Origin: Prostheceraeus crozeri | Taxonomy: Eukaryota > Platyhelminthes > Polycladida > Euryleptidae | NCBI GenBank assembly: GCA_907163375.1 | Contig: CAJQUW010008927.1 | Location: 1 to 64,000, forward strand | Direction of reading: 5' to 3' | DNA: 64,000 nt | In this document: in pieces, positions 30,498 to 40,234 of the stretch | How the letters are laid out: every line of letters starts with the position of its first letter | Position numbering within the stretch: the stretch's first letter is position 1 | Program-made: the position numbers and the translations under genes | The notes under the pieces: generated by a model | What the model saw: the letters and a program-made list of their open reading frames with translations, nothing else | Database searches by the model: none | What the model was told of the DNA's origin: nothing

Positions 30498-31619
30498 ATT
30501 TCATCAATGCATTTTCATTTTTTATACCCTGAAAATGGCTACGCTCAGTATAGTTGAAATTAATTGGTTCATGATCTAATAAATTAGCATCATATTAGCA
30601 ATCCTACTTTCACTTTCATTTAGAATGTCCAACCAAAGAGGCATCATCTCTACGTGATTGTTGGCTGTTTATAATTATCTTAAAAGATTTTCCAAATTAG
30701 ACTTGACTTGACTTGAACCACCGTCTTAATCATGTTTGCAAGTGGACAGGTATTTGCTATAGTTATTTTTCATGATTGTTAGCTGTTTGTAATTGTCTTT
30801 AAAGATTTCCAAAAATGCGCTATTGGTCCACACTCACAATCATGTTCTCATATGGATATATATTAGTCATATGTACTTCCTTTTTATACTGATCGTCAGC
30901 TACATATTTGCTTTTTGAAAATTCCCAGACTGAACACTTTATCTCCTTCGTAATCATCCTGAATTTCGTCATTTGTTTTATGACACATTTTTCATCGGAA
31001 CTTGTCTAGTGCTCATGTAATACTTATAGTGATTCCTGTCGTTTTATTATTTTTTGCCTGGAAATAATAGCAGGTCGGGTAATTAATGCAATGCTATTGA
31101 TTTTAAGCAGCATAATTACATGAAGTGAATAAAAGCTCATGTCGTTTTCCTATTTTTTATGTTAAATGTACATGTATGTTCCTATTTATTTTAATTATGT
31201 TAGATTCTATAACTTCTTTTTATGCGTCAATAATATTCAATATTTTTTGCATCAAGCATCTTACTGCGCATTTTAGACCAAAGTCGTTGTCTCTCAAAAA
31301 GATACCATCAATGGAGACCGGACACTACCAAGCCAGCACAACCGATGGCAGAGAAGCATACCACTGTTCTGTAGGCCGACATTTACTTTTGAGGTGAGTC
31401 GCTAAAATAATTTCTTGTGCGATTATTTGTCACTGCCTCCGAATGTTTTGGTTTTAGCAGCATTGAGTTTTTCTGCTGTTAATCCTTGGAACATTTCGTA
31501 GCAGGATGACTTTGATCAACACTATTCATCACTATCAACAGCAAATTTCTTCAATATTTTGCTACAACGTCAAGTAGGCTATAACTGTAATTTCATCAAA
31601 AGAATGTGAACATATAATT

Positions 31620-31859
31620 AGATGTCGGCGGCTGTCGGGGAATTGTCGGCGGCAGCTGTCGGGGAATTTTCGGAGGCTGTCGGGGAATTGTCGGTGGCTG
31701 TCGGGGAATTGTCGGTAGTGTGTCGGCGAAACAGTCGGGGAATTGTCGGCTCACCGATTCGTCGGCAGATAGTCGGGGAATTAGGACCTTTGCCGTCATT
31801 AAGCCGAGTCGGCTTCCCGACAATGGACCGACAGTTCACCGACAGTTTTTTTCACCGGG
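31620..31859 (-). repeat. Right GTCGG-rich terminal block
   Basis: A near-tandem array of CTGTCGGGGAATTGTCGG-like units followed by the inverted CCCGGTG end. Confidence 0.75.
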
Positions 31860-33090
31860 TATGGCACTTAAAGCGCATGGAAAAATTTCAAATATGAAAT
31901 GAGTTTAATTTGGTCTTATTTTTGGGTGAATTATTGTTTTCAACAAGTCTTTCAATTTTTTCATGAGTCTGTAAATTAACCTCCGAAAATGCGCACATTC
32001 ATGGGTATGACCTTCTCGATTGCGCGATTGCTTTTTATTGTTGTAGCCATACACCATACAAACCCCATGTTTCCCAAATTATATGGTCCATGGTTATTGC
32101 AAGTTTTAACTATTATAAATCCGTCAATAAATAGACTACCCCTGAAAAAATTCTCTCAATTCTTCAAAAGAATTAAATTTCAAGTGTACTTTGTTGAATA
32201 CGGCATAGGCCTACTCTTGTCACATACAATAGGATATCAAAGATAGGATAAGAAGTGGAAAACACAATACGATACAGTCAGTCAATTAGTTCTAAGCTTA
32301 TATATTACTCTATAATATACTAATAAGGGAAACATACATTGACTGTGCATATTTGAAAGTAGGTTTTAAAAAGTCAAATTTTGCATTATGCAAAATGTAT
32401 ATAAAAGTTAAGCAATTTATTTCGGTTATTCACACCATAGCCATTATCAGCAAAAGACGGATGACTATTACAGATCAATTATATCCAGAAGGAAAGGAAA
32501 GAATCAAGAAGAGATGTGCATCTAATATTGACTTTCGTAAACATGAAAACGAATTCAGAGAAACACTCAGGTTTAATGATTATCCTGATACAATTATCCA
32601 ACATTCGAGAAACAAGAAAAATTCTTAACTTAGGAAATTAAGAGATTAACATCAGCGAACGACTAGCCAAATTTAAGACTCAAAGAATCGATCTTCATGC
32701 GGAAACATAAACCCTCGATCGACAAATAGTCGAGTTGAATGTGAAGGACTGAAGAGGAATTTTTACATGCGCAATTTTTATATCTCTTGCAACAAAATTC
32801 TGGTAGGGAGGTTGGGGAGAGATGGGTCAGCAGCACATTTTTGATGCCAGATATCTTTCCATTCTATGCATATTAGATATCATTCATGCTTCACAGTCAA
32901 TACGGCACCAATTCACAATTAGCAATTCTCGATTCTTTACAATAGATCAAAATATCATTTTTTTTCATTTATGGCATGAGCTTTGTTTGTGGCTATAATA
33001 ATAGCCGAAATATATTGGTTAGCGTTTTTGTACATTTAACATAATACAAAACTTGACTTTTCAATCTTGTTTTCAATTGTCTTCTTCCTC
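31860..33090. other. Unique host DNA, no gene supported
   Basis: About 1.2 kb. A 91-aa frame at 32,353-32,628 ends in FRETLRFNDYPDTIIQHSRN, faintly like the linker of Penelope-like proteins, but this is too weak to call. Confidence 0.5.
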
Positions 33091-33186
33091 AGTAGTAAGT
33101 AAAACTCCACCACTGGATAGCGCAAGATGGCCGCCGTCGAAAAGTGGTCGCTGACGTCCCCCCCTGGAACGTGAGAGGTTGCGGTC
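33091..33186 (+). repeat. Left end of outer Polinton C terminal repeat
   Basis: Begins AGTAGTAAGTAAAACTCC, contains CGCAAGATGGCCGCC and a GACGTCCCCCCC run. It ends in GCGGTC, the target word duplicated by the next insertion. Confidence 0.85.
33181..33186. repeat. Target-site duplication GCGGTC, left copy
   Basis: Six bases directly left of the palindromic element. The identical GCGGTC lies directly right of it at 56,455-56,460. Six-base duplications are the Polinton integrase signature. Confidence 0.9.
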
Positions 33187-35352
33187 AGTAGTAAGTAAAA
33201 CTCCACTTCTGGACCGCGCAAGATGGCGGCCATCGCTGCGTCCCCCCCCCCTCTGGCACGGCAGAGTGTCGTGGTCGGCCGCCGTGGTGCTTCGTGTCTG
33301 AGTCCCCCCCCCCCTCTGCAACGACAGAGTGTGAGACTCGGGTGAGTTGGTCCGACCGCCTGGTTGACGTGGGCGACCGTCTAGGTTGACGTGGGCGACC
33401 GCCAGGATTAGTCTTGAGGCTATAGTGTGTGATGTTTTTGGTGCAATCTGCTGAATGTTGGGTTGTAAAATGGGTTGTTTCGAGTGGAAGGAGTGGTCGG
33501 ATGAGAAAACGGAGGTCAGATTCGGATTCAGCGTGAAATTCTGCATCGGTAGGGTGAGTTTCAAGGCAATCGGCGAGAAAAACTGGTTTTGGTGTGTTAG
33601 CCCCAACGAACGCAGGATCGGAAAAGAAAAACGAGTCCAATTCTCGTGAATTACGTGAAATTCATTGCATCGTAGTCAAGGCAATCGGCGAGAAAAAACT
33701 GTTTCTTCAAAATTTTGACATAGAATGTGGGACGTTTTGGTGTGTAGCGCCCAAACGAAGCATCGGATGAGAAAACGGAGTCCAGATTCGGAATCTACGT
33801 GAAATTTTGGGTTAGGAAGGATGTTTCCAGCGAAATCGGAGAGAAAAAATTTTCGGCTGACGTCCCCCCCCCCCTCTGGACAGCTTGCTTCGATTTTGGC
33901 TTCTAGTGGACGGATTTTGTCGTGCGATAGCTCGTTTGAAAGCTAAGAGTGAGACAAATTCAGTGAAACAATCGGCTTGTTCCTATCTGTCTTCGTTCAA
34001 AAGTTAGAGCGGTTACAAGATTTTAGGTCGGAGCTCGCTTACCTGAAAAAATCCTAAGTGTCAGAGTGACTTTGTATGGGTAAAATTTTGAAAATTTTCC
34101 AAAGTGTGGAATTTCGACCTGGGACCGTCACCAAAACATTTTTCATCAAATTTCGCTGACCCCCCCCCCCGACAACAATCTTCTAACTTTGGTTCTAGTG
34201 GACGGATTTTGTCTTACAGCTACTCGTTTGAAAGAGGAGAAAAAACTGCTCGACAACATTTTTTGTTGCGAGTCAATCGGACCAGCCGTTCACAAGTTAG
34301 AGCGGTTACAAGATTTTAGGTCGGAGCTCGCTCACCTGAAAAATCCTAAGTGTCAGAGTGACTTTGTATGGGTAAAAATTTGAAAATTTTCCAAAGTGTG
34401 GAATTTCGACCTGGGACCGTCACCAAAACATTTTTCATCAAATTTCACTGACCTCCCCCCCCCCCTCTGGACAGCTTGCTTCGATTTTGGCTTCTAGTGG
34501 ACGGATTTTGTCGTGCGATAGCTCGTTTGAAAGCTAAGAGTGAGACAAATTCAGTGAAACAATCGGCTTGTTCCTATCTGTCTTCGTTCAAAAGTTAGAG
34601 CGGTTACAAGATTTTAGGTCGGAGCTCGCTTACCTGAAAAAATCCTAAGTGTCAGAGTGACTTTGTATGGGTAAAATTTTGAAAATTTTCCAAAGTGTGG
34701 AATTTCGACCTGGGACCGTCACCAAAACATTTTTCATCAAATTTCGCTGACCCCCCCCCCCCGACAACAATCTTCTAACTTTGGTTCTAGTGGACGGATT
34801 TTGTCTTACAGCTACTCGTTTGAAAGAGGAGAAAAAACTGCTCGACAACATTTTTTGTTGCGAGTCAATCGGACCAGCCGTTCACAAGTTAGAGCGGTTA
34901 CAAGATTTTAGGTCGGAGCTCGCTCACCTGAAAAATCCTAAGTGTCAGAGTGACTTTGTATGGGTAAAAATTTGAAAATTTTCCAAAGTGTGGAATTTCG
35001 ACCTGGGACCGTCACCAAAACATTTTTCATCAAATTTCACTGACCTCCCCCCCCCCTCTGGACAGCTTGCTTCGATTTTGGCTTCTAGTGGACGGATTTT
35101 GTCGTGCGATAGCTCGTTTGAAAGCTAAGAGTGAGACAAATTCAGTGAAACAATCGGCTTGTTCCTATCTGTCTTCGTTCAAAAGTTAGAGCGGTTACAA
35201 GATTTTAGGTCGGAGCTCGCTTACCTGAAAAAATCCTAAGTGTCAGAGTGACTTTGTATGGGTAAAATTTTGAAAATTTTCCAAAGTGTGGAATTTCGAC
35301 CTGGGACCGTCACCAAAACATTTTTCATCAAATTTCGCTGACGTCCCCCCCC
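33187..35352 (+). repeat. Terminal repeat of the satellite, left arm
   Basis: The outer 660 bp is a mosaic of units with CGTGAAATTCTGCAT and AATCGGCGAGAAAAA phrases. The inner part (33,856-35,352) is a tandem array A-B-A-B-A of two 297-bp unit types sharing TAGTGGACGGATTTTGTC, AGAGCGGTTACAAGATTTTA and CCTAAGTGTCAGAGTGAC. Runs of 8-14 C, mostly after GCTGACGTC or CTGACC, mark each unit border. Confidence 0.9.
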
Positions 35353-35643
35353 CCTCGTTCGGACAAAATTTCTTGAAACAAACTTTGGTAAAGGTCCCAG
35401 GTCAAAATTCGGAAGTTTTAAATTTTTCAAAATTTTCACCACACTGGAGCTCCCACACTTAGGAATTTTTTCACTTGTGGCATGTTACATGCACATGTGC
35501 TGACGGACCAACTTCCCGTGGTCATATGAGAATGGTTGAGGTGTCATATTGTAAAGAATGATGAGACAAATCGTTTGCAACAAACCGCATGTCGCTACGA
35601 TGAATACTTTCGGAGATAGAGCCATTTTAAGTTTTCTTCCGAG

Positions 35644-35653
35644 CATATATAAA
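35644..35653 (+). promoter_or_regulatory. TATA box and 5' UTR intron of the coiled-coil gene
   Basis: CATATATAAA lies 25-30 bp before an expected start near 35,675. A donor GAG|GTAAGC at 35,695 and an acceptor TTACAG ending at 36,225 would remove a 531-bp leader intron, joining to the ATG at 36,243. The intron holds a GTTCAAATCTG/CAGATTTGAA inverted repeat. The mirror copy in the right arm is near 54,093-54,102. Confidence 0.65.
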
Positions 35654-36242
35654 CCCCCGACAACGCAAGTCTGATCACTTCATCGAAAGACGAGGTAAGC
35701 GACGGTCGTCGCTCTGAGCTCCCGATATCGGGTTGCAAAGGACTCTATCTTTTGAAGTAGGCAAGCTATCTTGCTACTTCAAAGTTTGTATGATAGAGTT
35801 TGATAGTGTCTTTACTACTGATAAAATTTTTTAAAAGTAGTATGAGTAGTAAAATGCGGAATTTTTTAAAAATTCTTAATTTTCACTTTTTTCAAAGTTT
35901 TAACATATAGACTAAGGTTTTCAAGTATCCTGAGTTCAAATCTGCTATCAGATTTGAAATTTAACTAAGTCTAAGGCAGCTTTGAGGGGTTAGATCCCAG
36001 CTACTGATCACTACCTTTGACTCGGCGTTCCTGTTACCACTTCGGGGCAGTGACAATGATGTCTTCAGCTGTAAAGAGCGGGTATCGGGGAAGATCTCTC
36101 ACTTCCCTAGTGATCGGTACAAGGCCTTCGGGCTGTCGACGGGATCGAGTGCCACTCACTACACTCTTTAGGAATATGACTGTACTACATGATTCCAAAC
36201 TTATACAAATTTCATTATCTTACAGCTAACGATAAATCAGGC

Positions 36243-37433
36243 ATGGCCAACGACAAAAATCGAAAGTATCATATCAAAATGTGTGTGTGCGGTCGTATAA
36301 ATCGCAGTGCGGACGCCAAGGCTCACGTCAAGAAGGCGGGCACCGGCCACATGATTGTCTTGAATAGGGTTGCGTGCGTGAAGTGTAGAGTGCTGAAGGG
36401 TGATGAGGATGAGGCGCGTTTCTACAGAGTGCATGCTGACTGTAGTGGTGGTTTAGTGACTGATTTGAGATTTACACAGTTGATTGTGGAAGAGAGGGAG
36501 CGAATGTTGGCGAATGTTGCGAATGTTGTTGAGAATGTTGTTGAGAATGTTGTTGAGAATGTTGTTGAGAATGATGAGTTGGCGAGAGCGGTTGCGTCGT
36601 TGGAGGGTGAGATTGAGCAGCGGAAGAGAGTGCTTGAGAGTGATGATGAGGATGATGTGGATTTAGATAGGGAGCGTGTGAGGAAGCGTGTGAGGAAGTT
36701 GAGCTCTTCGTCATCGGAGGTGTCCGACATCGTCATCACCGACCCCCCGAAGAGCTCATCTTCCCCAAAAGTGAAGAGTGGTGGGATTCGTGTGCAGTCG
36801 GCGAGGTGGTTGAAGGATGAAGAGAAGAGACATGTTTCGCAGCAGATGGCGCATGAGTTGTTAGTGAATAAGTTTGAGAGTTTGAAGAAAGTGAAGGATG
36901 AAGTTGTGAAGGAGTTGGATGAGTTGAAAAAGAAGGATTTGAAGTCGAAGGAGGTGGCGGATGAAAACATTAGAATGAGGCGTTGTGTGACTGATTTGAA
37001 GAATAAGACGCGAGAGTTGGAAGAGAAGAATGATGCGTGTGAGAAGAGGGCGAGTGCTGCGGAGAGAAGAATGAGAGATGCAGAGGCGAAGTTTGAGGAG
37101 ATGATGAAGGAGATGAGTGTGTTGAGAGCGAGGAATGTTGAGTTGGAGAGGACTGTGGCTCGGCGGGGTGATGAGAGGCAGGCGTGTGAGAAGTTGGAGC
37201 GCATGAGGGATGAGTGGGAACGTGTGAATGAGGATCGTTTGTTTGAGTTTCACATCCCTATTCGGGACAATCATTTGGCCGGCGAAGTATTGGTGAATAA
37301 AAATCTGGACGAATCGATTATTTGCTACAACGGTCATCCCACGAAAAAGTGTCTCCATGCCAGCCTGAGAATGCGCGGCCATCTCCATAAATTTTCGATT
37401 CGGAAACGCGCGAGACTACCTAAGGATGACTAA
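36243..37433 (+). CDS. Early coiled-coil protein with N-terminal cysteine motif (left arm)
   Basis: 396 aa from MANDKNRK; a longer frame to 36,189 lies in the presumed intron. Residues 14-70 have CVCGRINR, CVKCRVLK and HADCSGG, a possible zinc site. Next come a VVEN four-fold repeat encoded by a 12-bp tandem repeat, a basic-serine stretch VRKRVRKLSSSSSEV (nuclear signal-like), and a long coiled coil (about 195-335). The C-terminal domain has FHIPIRDNHLAGEVL and CLHASLRMRGHLHKFSIRKR. No family recognised; an early nuclear regulator or replication factor is plausible. A 60-bp GTAAGT...TTGCAG intron follows the stop at 37,438-37,497. A broken homologue lies at 5,266-6,199. Confidence 0.65.
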   Translation: MANDKNRKYHIKMCVCGRINRSADAKAHVKKAGTGHMIVLNRVACVKCRVLKGDEDEARFYRVHADCSGGLVTDLRFTQLIVEERERMLANVANVVENVVENVVENVVENDELARAVASLEGEIEQRKRVLESDDEDDVDLDRERVRKRVRKLSSSSSEVSDIVITDPPKSSSSPKVKSGGIRVQSARWLKDEEKRHVSQQMAHELLVNKFESLKKVKDEVVKELDELKKKDLKSKEVADENIRMRRCVTDLKNKTRELEEKNDACEKRASAAERRMRDAEAKFEEMMKEMSVLRARNVELERTVARRGDERQACEKLERMRDEWERVNEDRLFEFHIPIRDNHLAGEVLVNKNLDESIICYNGHPTKKCLHASLRMRGHLHKFSIRKRARLPKDD

Positions 37434-37530
37434 CTTGGTAAGTGAAAAGCAAATAAGATAGTATATCCTATTCTAATACATATCATTTTCATTGCAGATC
37501 TTTGCCCGCCTTCACCACCCCATCAATTTA

Positions 37531-37670
37531 CTCCCGAGAACGAACCATCGGCTCTCTTAAGGGCCACCTAGGGGCAAGACATGATAGAACCTCCACGCGG
37601 TTTGCCCTGGGCAGTCTTCGGACTGGCGAATACTATCATTAAGTTGAATCTGCTATCAGTCAACTTGAAC
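37531..37670 (+). promoter_or_regulatory. 140-bp promoter cassette, copy 1 (left arm)
   Basis: Contains CGAACCATCGGCTCTCTTAA, GGCAAGACATGATAGAACC, the hairpin CAGTC-TTCG-GACTG and the inverted repeat AAGTTGA...TCAACTT around CTGCTATCAG. It lies 20 bp upstream of the TATATAAACC box (37,691) of the 88-aa gene. Copies precede each early gene in all elements of this family. Confidence 0.85.
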
Positions 37671-37729
37671 GTTGCGTCGCATTAGAGGGGTATATAAACC
37701 ACTGCCTCTCATTTCATTTCATTTCAATC

Positions 37730-37996
37730 ATGCAGACGCCGAACAGTCAAGTCAGCTCTCCTCGCGGACCGCAGTTAAGGCCGCGAAATTTATTTGAGGA
37801 GTTCGTCAGGCTAGAGGAGCAAGACAGAGTTTTTAATAATCTTGCTCGGATTGGCAATCCGATGACAGCAACTGCTGTCAATCCAACGGAATGGCGCTAC
37901 ATTCCACTCTATACTCACATGCCAGTTAGTGTGGAAGTCGACAGTGCTACCAAAGAGAGAGTCTTTGACTCTCTCAGCAGAATTGGTAGGCTGTAG
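37730..37996 (+). CDS. 88-aa early protein (left arm)
   Basis: Starts MQTPNSQVSSPRGPQLRPRN, with a charged middle (EEFVRLEEQDRVFNNLARIG) and NPTEWRYIP. The ATG is 30 bp from a TATA box, a normal spacing for a short leader. Its homologue in B1 (4,702-4,968) is the same length. Family and function unknown; probably a small regulatory or structural early product. Confidence 0.6.
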   Translation: MQTPNSQVSSPRGPQLRPRNLFEEFVRLEEQDRVFNNLARIGNPMTATAVNPTEWRYIPLYTHMPVSVEVDSATKERVFDSLSRIGRL

Positions 37997-38003
37997 GATG
38001 ACG

Positions 38004-38144
38004 ACTCCCGAGAACGAACCATCGGCTCTCTTAAGGGCCACCATGGGGCAAGACATGATAGAACCTCCTCGCGGTTTGCTCTGGGCAGTCTTCGGACTGG
38101 CGAATACTATCATTAAGTTGAATCTGCTATCAGTCAACTTGAAC
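38004..38144 (+). promoter_or_regulatory. 140-bp promoter cassette, copy 2 (left arm)
   Basis: As copy 1. It is followed about 65 bp on by CCTATATAAG (38,211-38,220), the TATA box of the 84-aa gene. Confidence 0.85.
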
Positions 38145-38260
38145 ATTATGCAGTCGATTGCTATCCCTGAAGCATTCTGATTCGCTGTTGAGCAATTCAT
38201 TGTTGAAAACCCTATATAAGCCAGAAGATTGTAGCGCTTCTCATTCAATTTGAAGTCACG

Positions 38261-38515
38261 ATGGAAGCGACATCTGCCGACAACATTCCCGTCTTCACCG
38301 ATGAAGACAACGGCATTCCCAACTTCATCATCCTCGACGAGTGGGATGAAGAGGATGAGAAGAAGGGGAAGATCAAGAAGATCATTTGGACGGATGGGGT
38401 GTGGACTCCTAAAACCACCCGCATCCGAAAGGTGCCAGATGCACCAGTACGACCTCGGCGGTATAGGGTCTATGACAACCTAGCTGTCATACCTATTGAC
38501 TATTCAAGCCAATAG
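38261..38515 (+). CDS. 84-aa acidic early protein (left arm)
   Basis: The N-terminal half is acidic (FIILDEWDEEDEKKGKIKK), then IIWTDGVWTPKTTRIRKVP and a C-terminal RPRRYRVYDN..VIPIDYSSQ end. The TATA box lies 45 bp upstream. The homologue in B1 has a shorter N-terminus. Unknown function; acidic domain plus basic tail would suit a transcription cofactor, which is only a guess. Confidence 0.55.
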   Translation: MEATSADNIPVFTDEDNGIPNFIILDEWDEEDEKKGKIKKIIWTDGVWTPKTTRIRKVPDAPVRPRRYRVYDNLAVIPIDYSSQ

Positions 38516-39475
38516 TCAACTTAATTGACACCATTGACACCGAGAACGAACCATCGGCTCTCTTAAGGGCCACCATGGGGCAAGACATGATAGAACCTCC
38601 TCGCGGTTTGCCCTGGGCAGTCTTCGGACTGGCGAATACTATCATTAAGTTGAATCTGCTATCAGTCAACTTGAACGTTGCAAATGAAGTTCGGTGTAAT
38701 ACTTCCTTTCGACGGGCGTTCCTGTAAAGGGCGGCGGTGAAACCCGTAGCTATGCATACCGCAAGGGACATTCGGCAATGGTCAATCTTGTTAAACCTCT
38801 CTGCGTCATGTTTGCAAGTGATTGCCTCTGTCTCAACGTAGTATGCATTCGCGCCAGGGCGACATTTAGCCAACTGTCGAAGGTTGCCTAAAACTTTCCA
38901 TTGCATACGTTATGAGAACCATGAGTTCTACCTGTCTCTATCAATGAGATGAATTGATGAATGGAATGAAATGGGAGGACACTCACGCGCCACACGCAAC
39001 ATAACACACTTCTCTCTTCCGTAGTCTAACAAGCTCTTTACACATGGATCGCAGTCGATTGCTATCCCTGTATCAGAAGTGTAAGCTATCTTAATTTATT
39101 TGACACTATTTTATCTACCATCATCGTCCATATGAAATGTTTTTAGATTTACAAGTTAGACTAAGCGTGCTACTATTTCCAAATGAAAAAGTATACATGG
39201 TTAAATCATCCACTTAAGCCCATCCATAGTCTAACAAGCTCTTTACACATGGATCGCAGTCGATTGCTATCCCTGTATCAGAAGTGTAAGCTATCTTAAT
39301 TTATTTGACACTATTTTATCTACCATCATCGTCCATATGAAATGTTTTTAGATTTACAAACGGGTCCCGTAACTAAGGGACCCGTTACTAAGGGTCGGGC
39401 CCCTTTAGAGAATATATAAGAAGGAGTTTGAATGTAGATGAATTATACCGTTGAAGAAGACTACTCAGATACAAT
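38516..39475. repeat. Edge region: third cassette, degenerate coding remnant, 205-bp tandem repeat
   Basis: Cassette copy 3 (38,540-38,678) is followed by DNA matching 3,810-4,060 and 58,290-58,560, which in the reverse direction has short conserved frames but no convincing gene. Next is a 205-bp unit with GGATCGCAGTCGATTGCTAT and CTAAGCGTGCTACTATTTCC, present twice in tandem (about 39,025-39,225 and 39,228-39,360). The same duplication exists in the outer Polinton (58,640-59,035), while fragment B1 has one copy. The block ends at a fold-back ACGGGTCCC...GGGACCCGT (39,360-39,385). Confidence 0.7.
39361..39422 (+). promoter_or_regulatory. GGGTCCC-type promoter of the 199-aa gene
   Basis: The fold-back ACGGGTCCC/GGGACCCGT and a GGGTCGGGCCCC word precede GAATATATAAG (39,411-39,421). 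Like words precede two further genes (40,795-40,850; 41,091-41,170). Confidence 0.65.
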
Positions 39476-40075
39476 ATGGCAGTAGCCGGTGAAGTAACGA
39501 TATCTACAACGTCAGCATCAACGTCAGCATCAACGTCAGCATCTATTTTCTTCCCATTGCTTCGGGATCGAGTACCTGCAATGGTGTATCGAGATATTCC
39601 CCTTTTCGCTGGGGATGTGATCCTATCAGATAAGATATCATGTGTGGTGGTCAAGCGGGCTGTGGTACAGACAGAGACTCACATATTTCCAACTACGATT
39701 GACACTTTTTATTTTACTAAATCACCTGTATATCGTATACATTCAAGTACGAATGACCCACCGGAGAAGCCACTATACATGGAACGAGATGTGCCTATGT
39801 ACGAAGGGGATGTAATTCTGGGGTACTCCCCTACAAGAATGATGATACGTCGTGCACCAGGATGGGTGGATGATGGAAGGTGGATGGGGGCGTATGTGGA
39901 AGTTGAACATCATTCAAAGCCACTCATGGACCCACCGTATGAGACGCAACGATTCCGTCTAGATGGTGAAGCATGGATTCGTGTCATTCCCAACGGATGG
40001 TACAGAGACATTGATGAAGAGAGAGGTGATTATAAGTCCTTTAGTGAAATAAGTGGAGAATTTGTATTTCAATGA
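39476..40075 (+). CDS. Duplicated-domain protein 1 (199 aa, left arm)
   Basis: Two internal repeats of about 70 residues. The first has IPLFAGDVILSDKISCVVVK, the second VPMYEGDVILGYSPTRMMIR; each is followed by strand-like segments (IDTFYF; YVEVEH). The C-terminus has QRFRLDGEAWIRVIPNGW. It is a paralogue of the next gene. The N-terminus carries a short STSA repeat. Beta-rich, no signal peptide, no known family; could be a capsid-associated or DNA-binding protein. The polyadenylation signal TGAATAAACA lies just downstream. Confidence 0.6.
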   Translation: MAVAGEVTISTTSASTSASTSASIFFPLLRDRVPAMVYRDIPLFAGDVILSDKISCVVVKRAVVQTETHIFPTTIDTFYFTKSPVYRIHSSTNDPPEKPLYMERDVPMYEGDVILGYSPTRMMIRRAPGWVDDGRWMGAYVEVEHHSKPLMDPPYETQRFRLDGEAWIRVIPNGWYRDIDEERGDYKSFSEISGEFVFQ

Positions 40076-40234
40076 ACTTTTATGTATATATTGAATGAAC
40101 TTTTATTGAATAAACATACTTCATACATGTGATCATTTTCCTTTGAGTTATACTATAATGAATAGGATGGTATTAGAAGAAGATGGATATGGGTATAAAT
40201 AAGTTAAGTGAAAATAGATGGGAATATAATCATC

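Larger units (their letters stand above)
25524..31859. mobile_element. Candidate 6.3-kb DNA transposon with GTCGG-rich ends
   Basis: The left end CCCGGTGAAAAAAAATCGTCGG and the right end (reverse) CCCGGTGAAAAAAACTGTCGG are inverted copies, flanked by TAT on both sides (25,521-25,523 and 31,860-31,862), a possible 3-bp target duplication. Each end carries a 200-bp block dense in GTCGG/CCGAC words (25,537-25,710 and 31,620-31,850), as in DNA transposons with subterminal binding sites. No transposase was recognised inside, so it would be non-autonomous. Two separate small elements of one family cannot be excluded. Confidence 0.5.

Noticed and set aside
34104-34975. Frames of 64-93 aa in the terminal repeats (also 7,035-7,740, 15,012-15,989, 54,304-55,642, 56,037-57,370)
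   Set aside because: Same repeat units in different frames, broken by variable C-runs. No protein signal.
36422-37204. 260-aa reverse-strand frame (mirror at 52,542-53,324), and similar frames at 5,425-6,020
   Set aside because: These are serine/phenylalanine-rich shadows of the coiled-coil gene, whose codon bias opens the opposite strand.
37811-38248. 145-aa reverse frames and the 137-aa frame at 38,493-38,906 (and mirrors; 3,833-4,204; 4,450-4,887)
   Set aside because: They run through cassette copies and across real early genes on the other strand. Their similarity comes from the cassette repeat, not from a protein.
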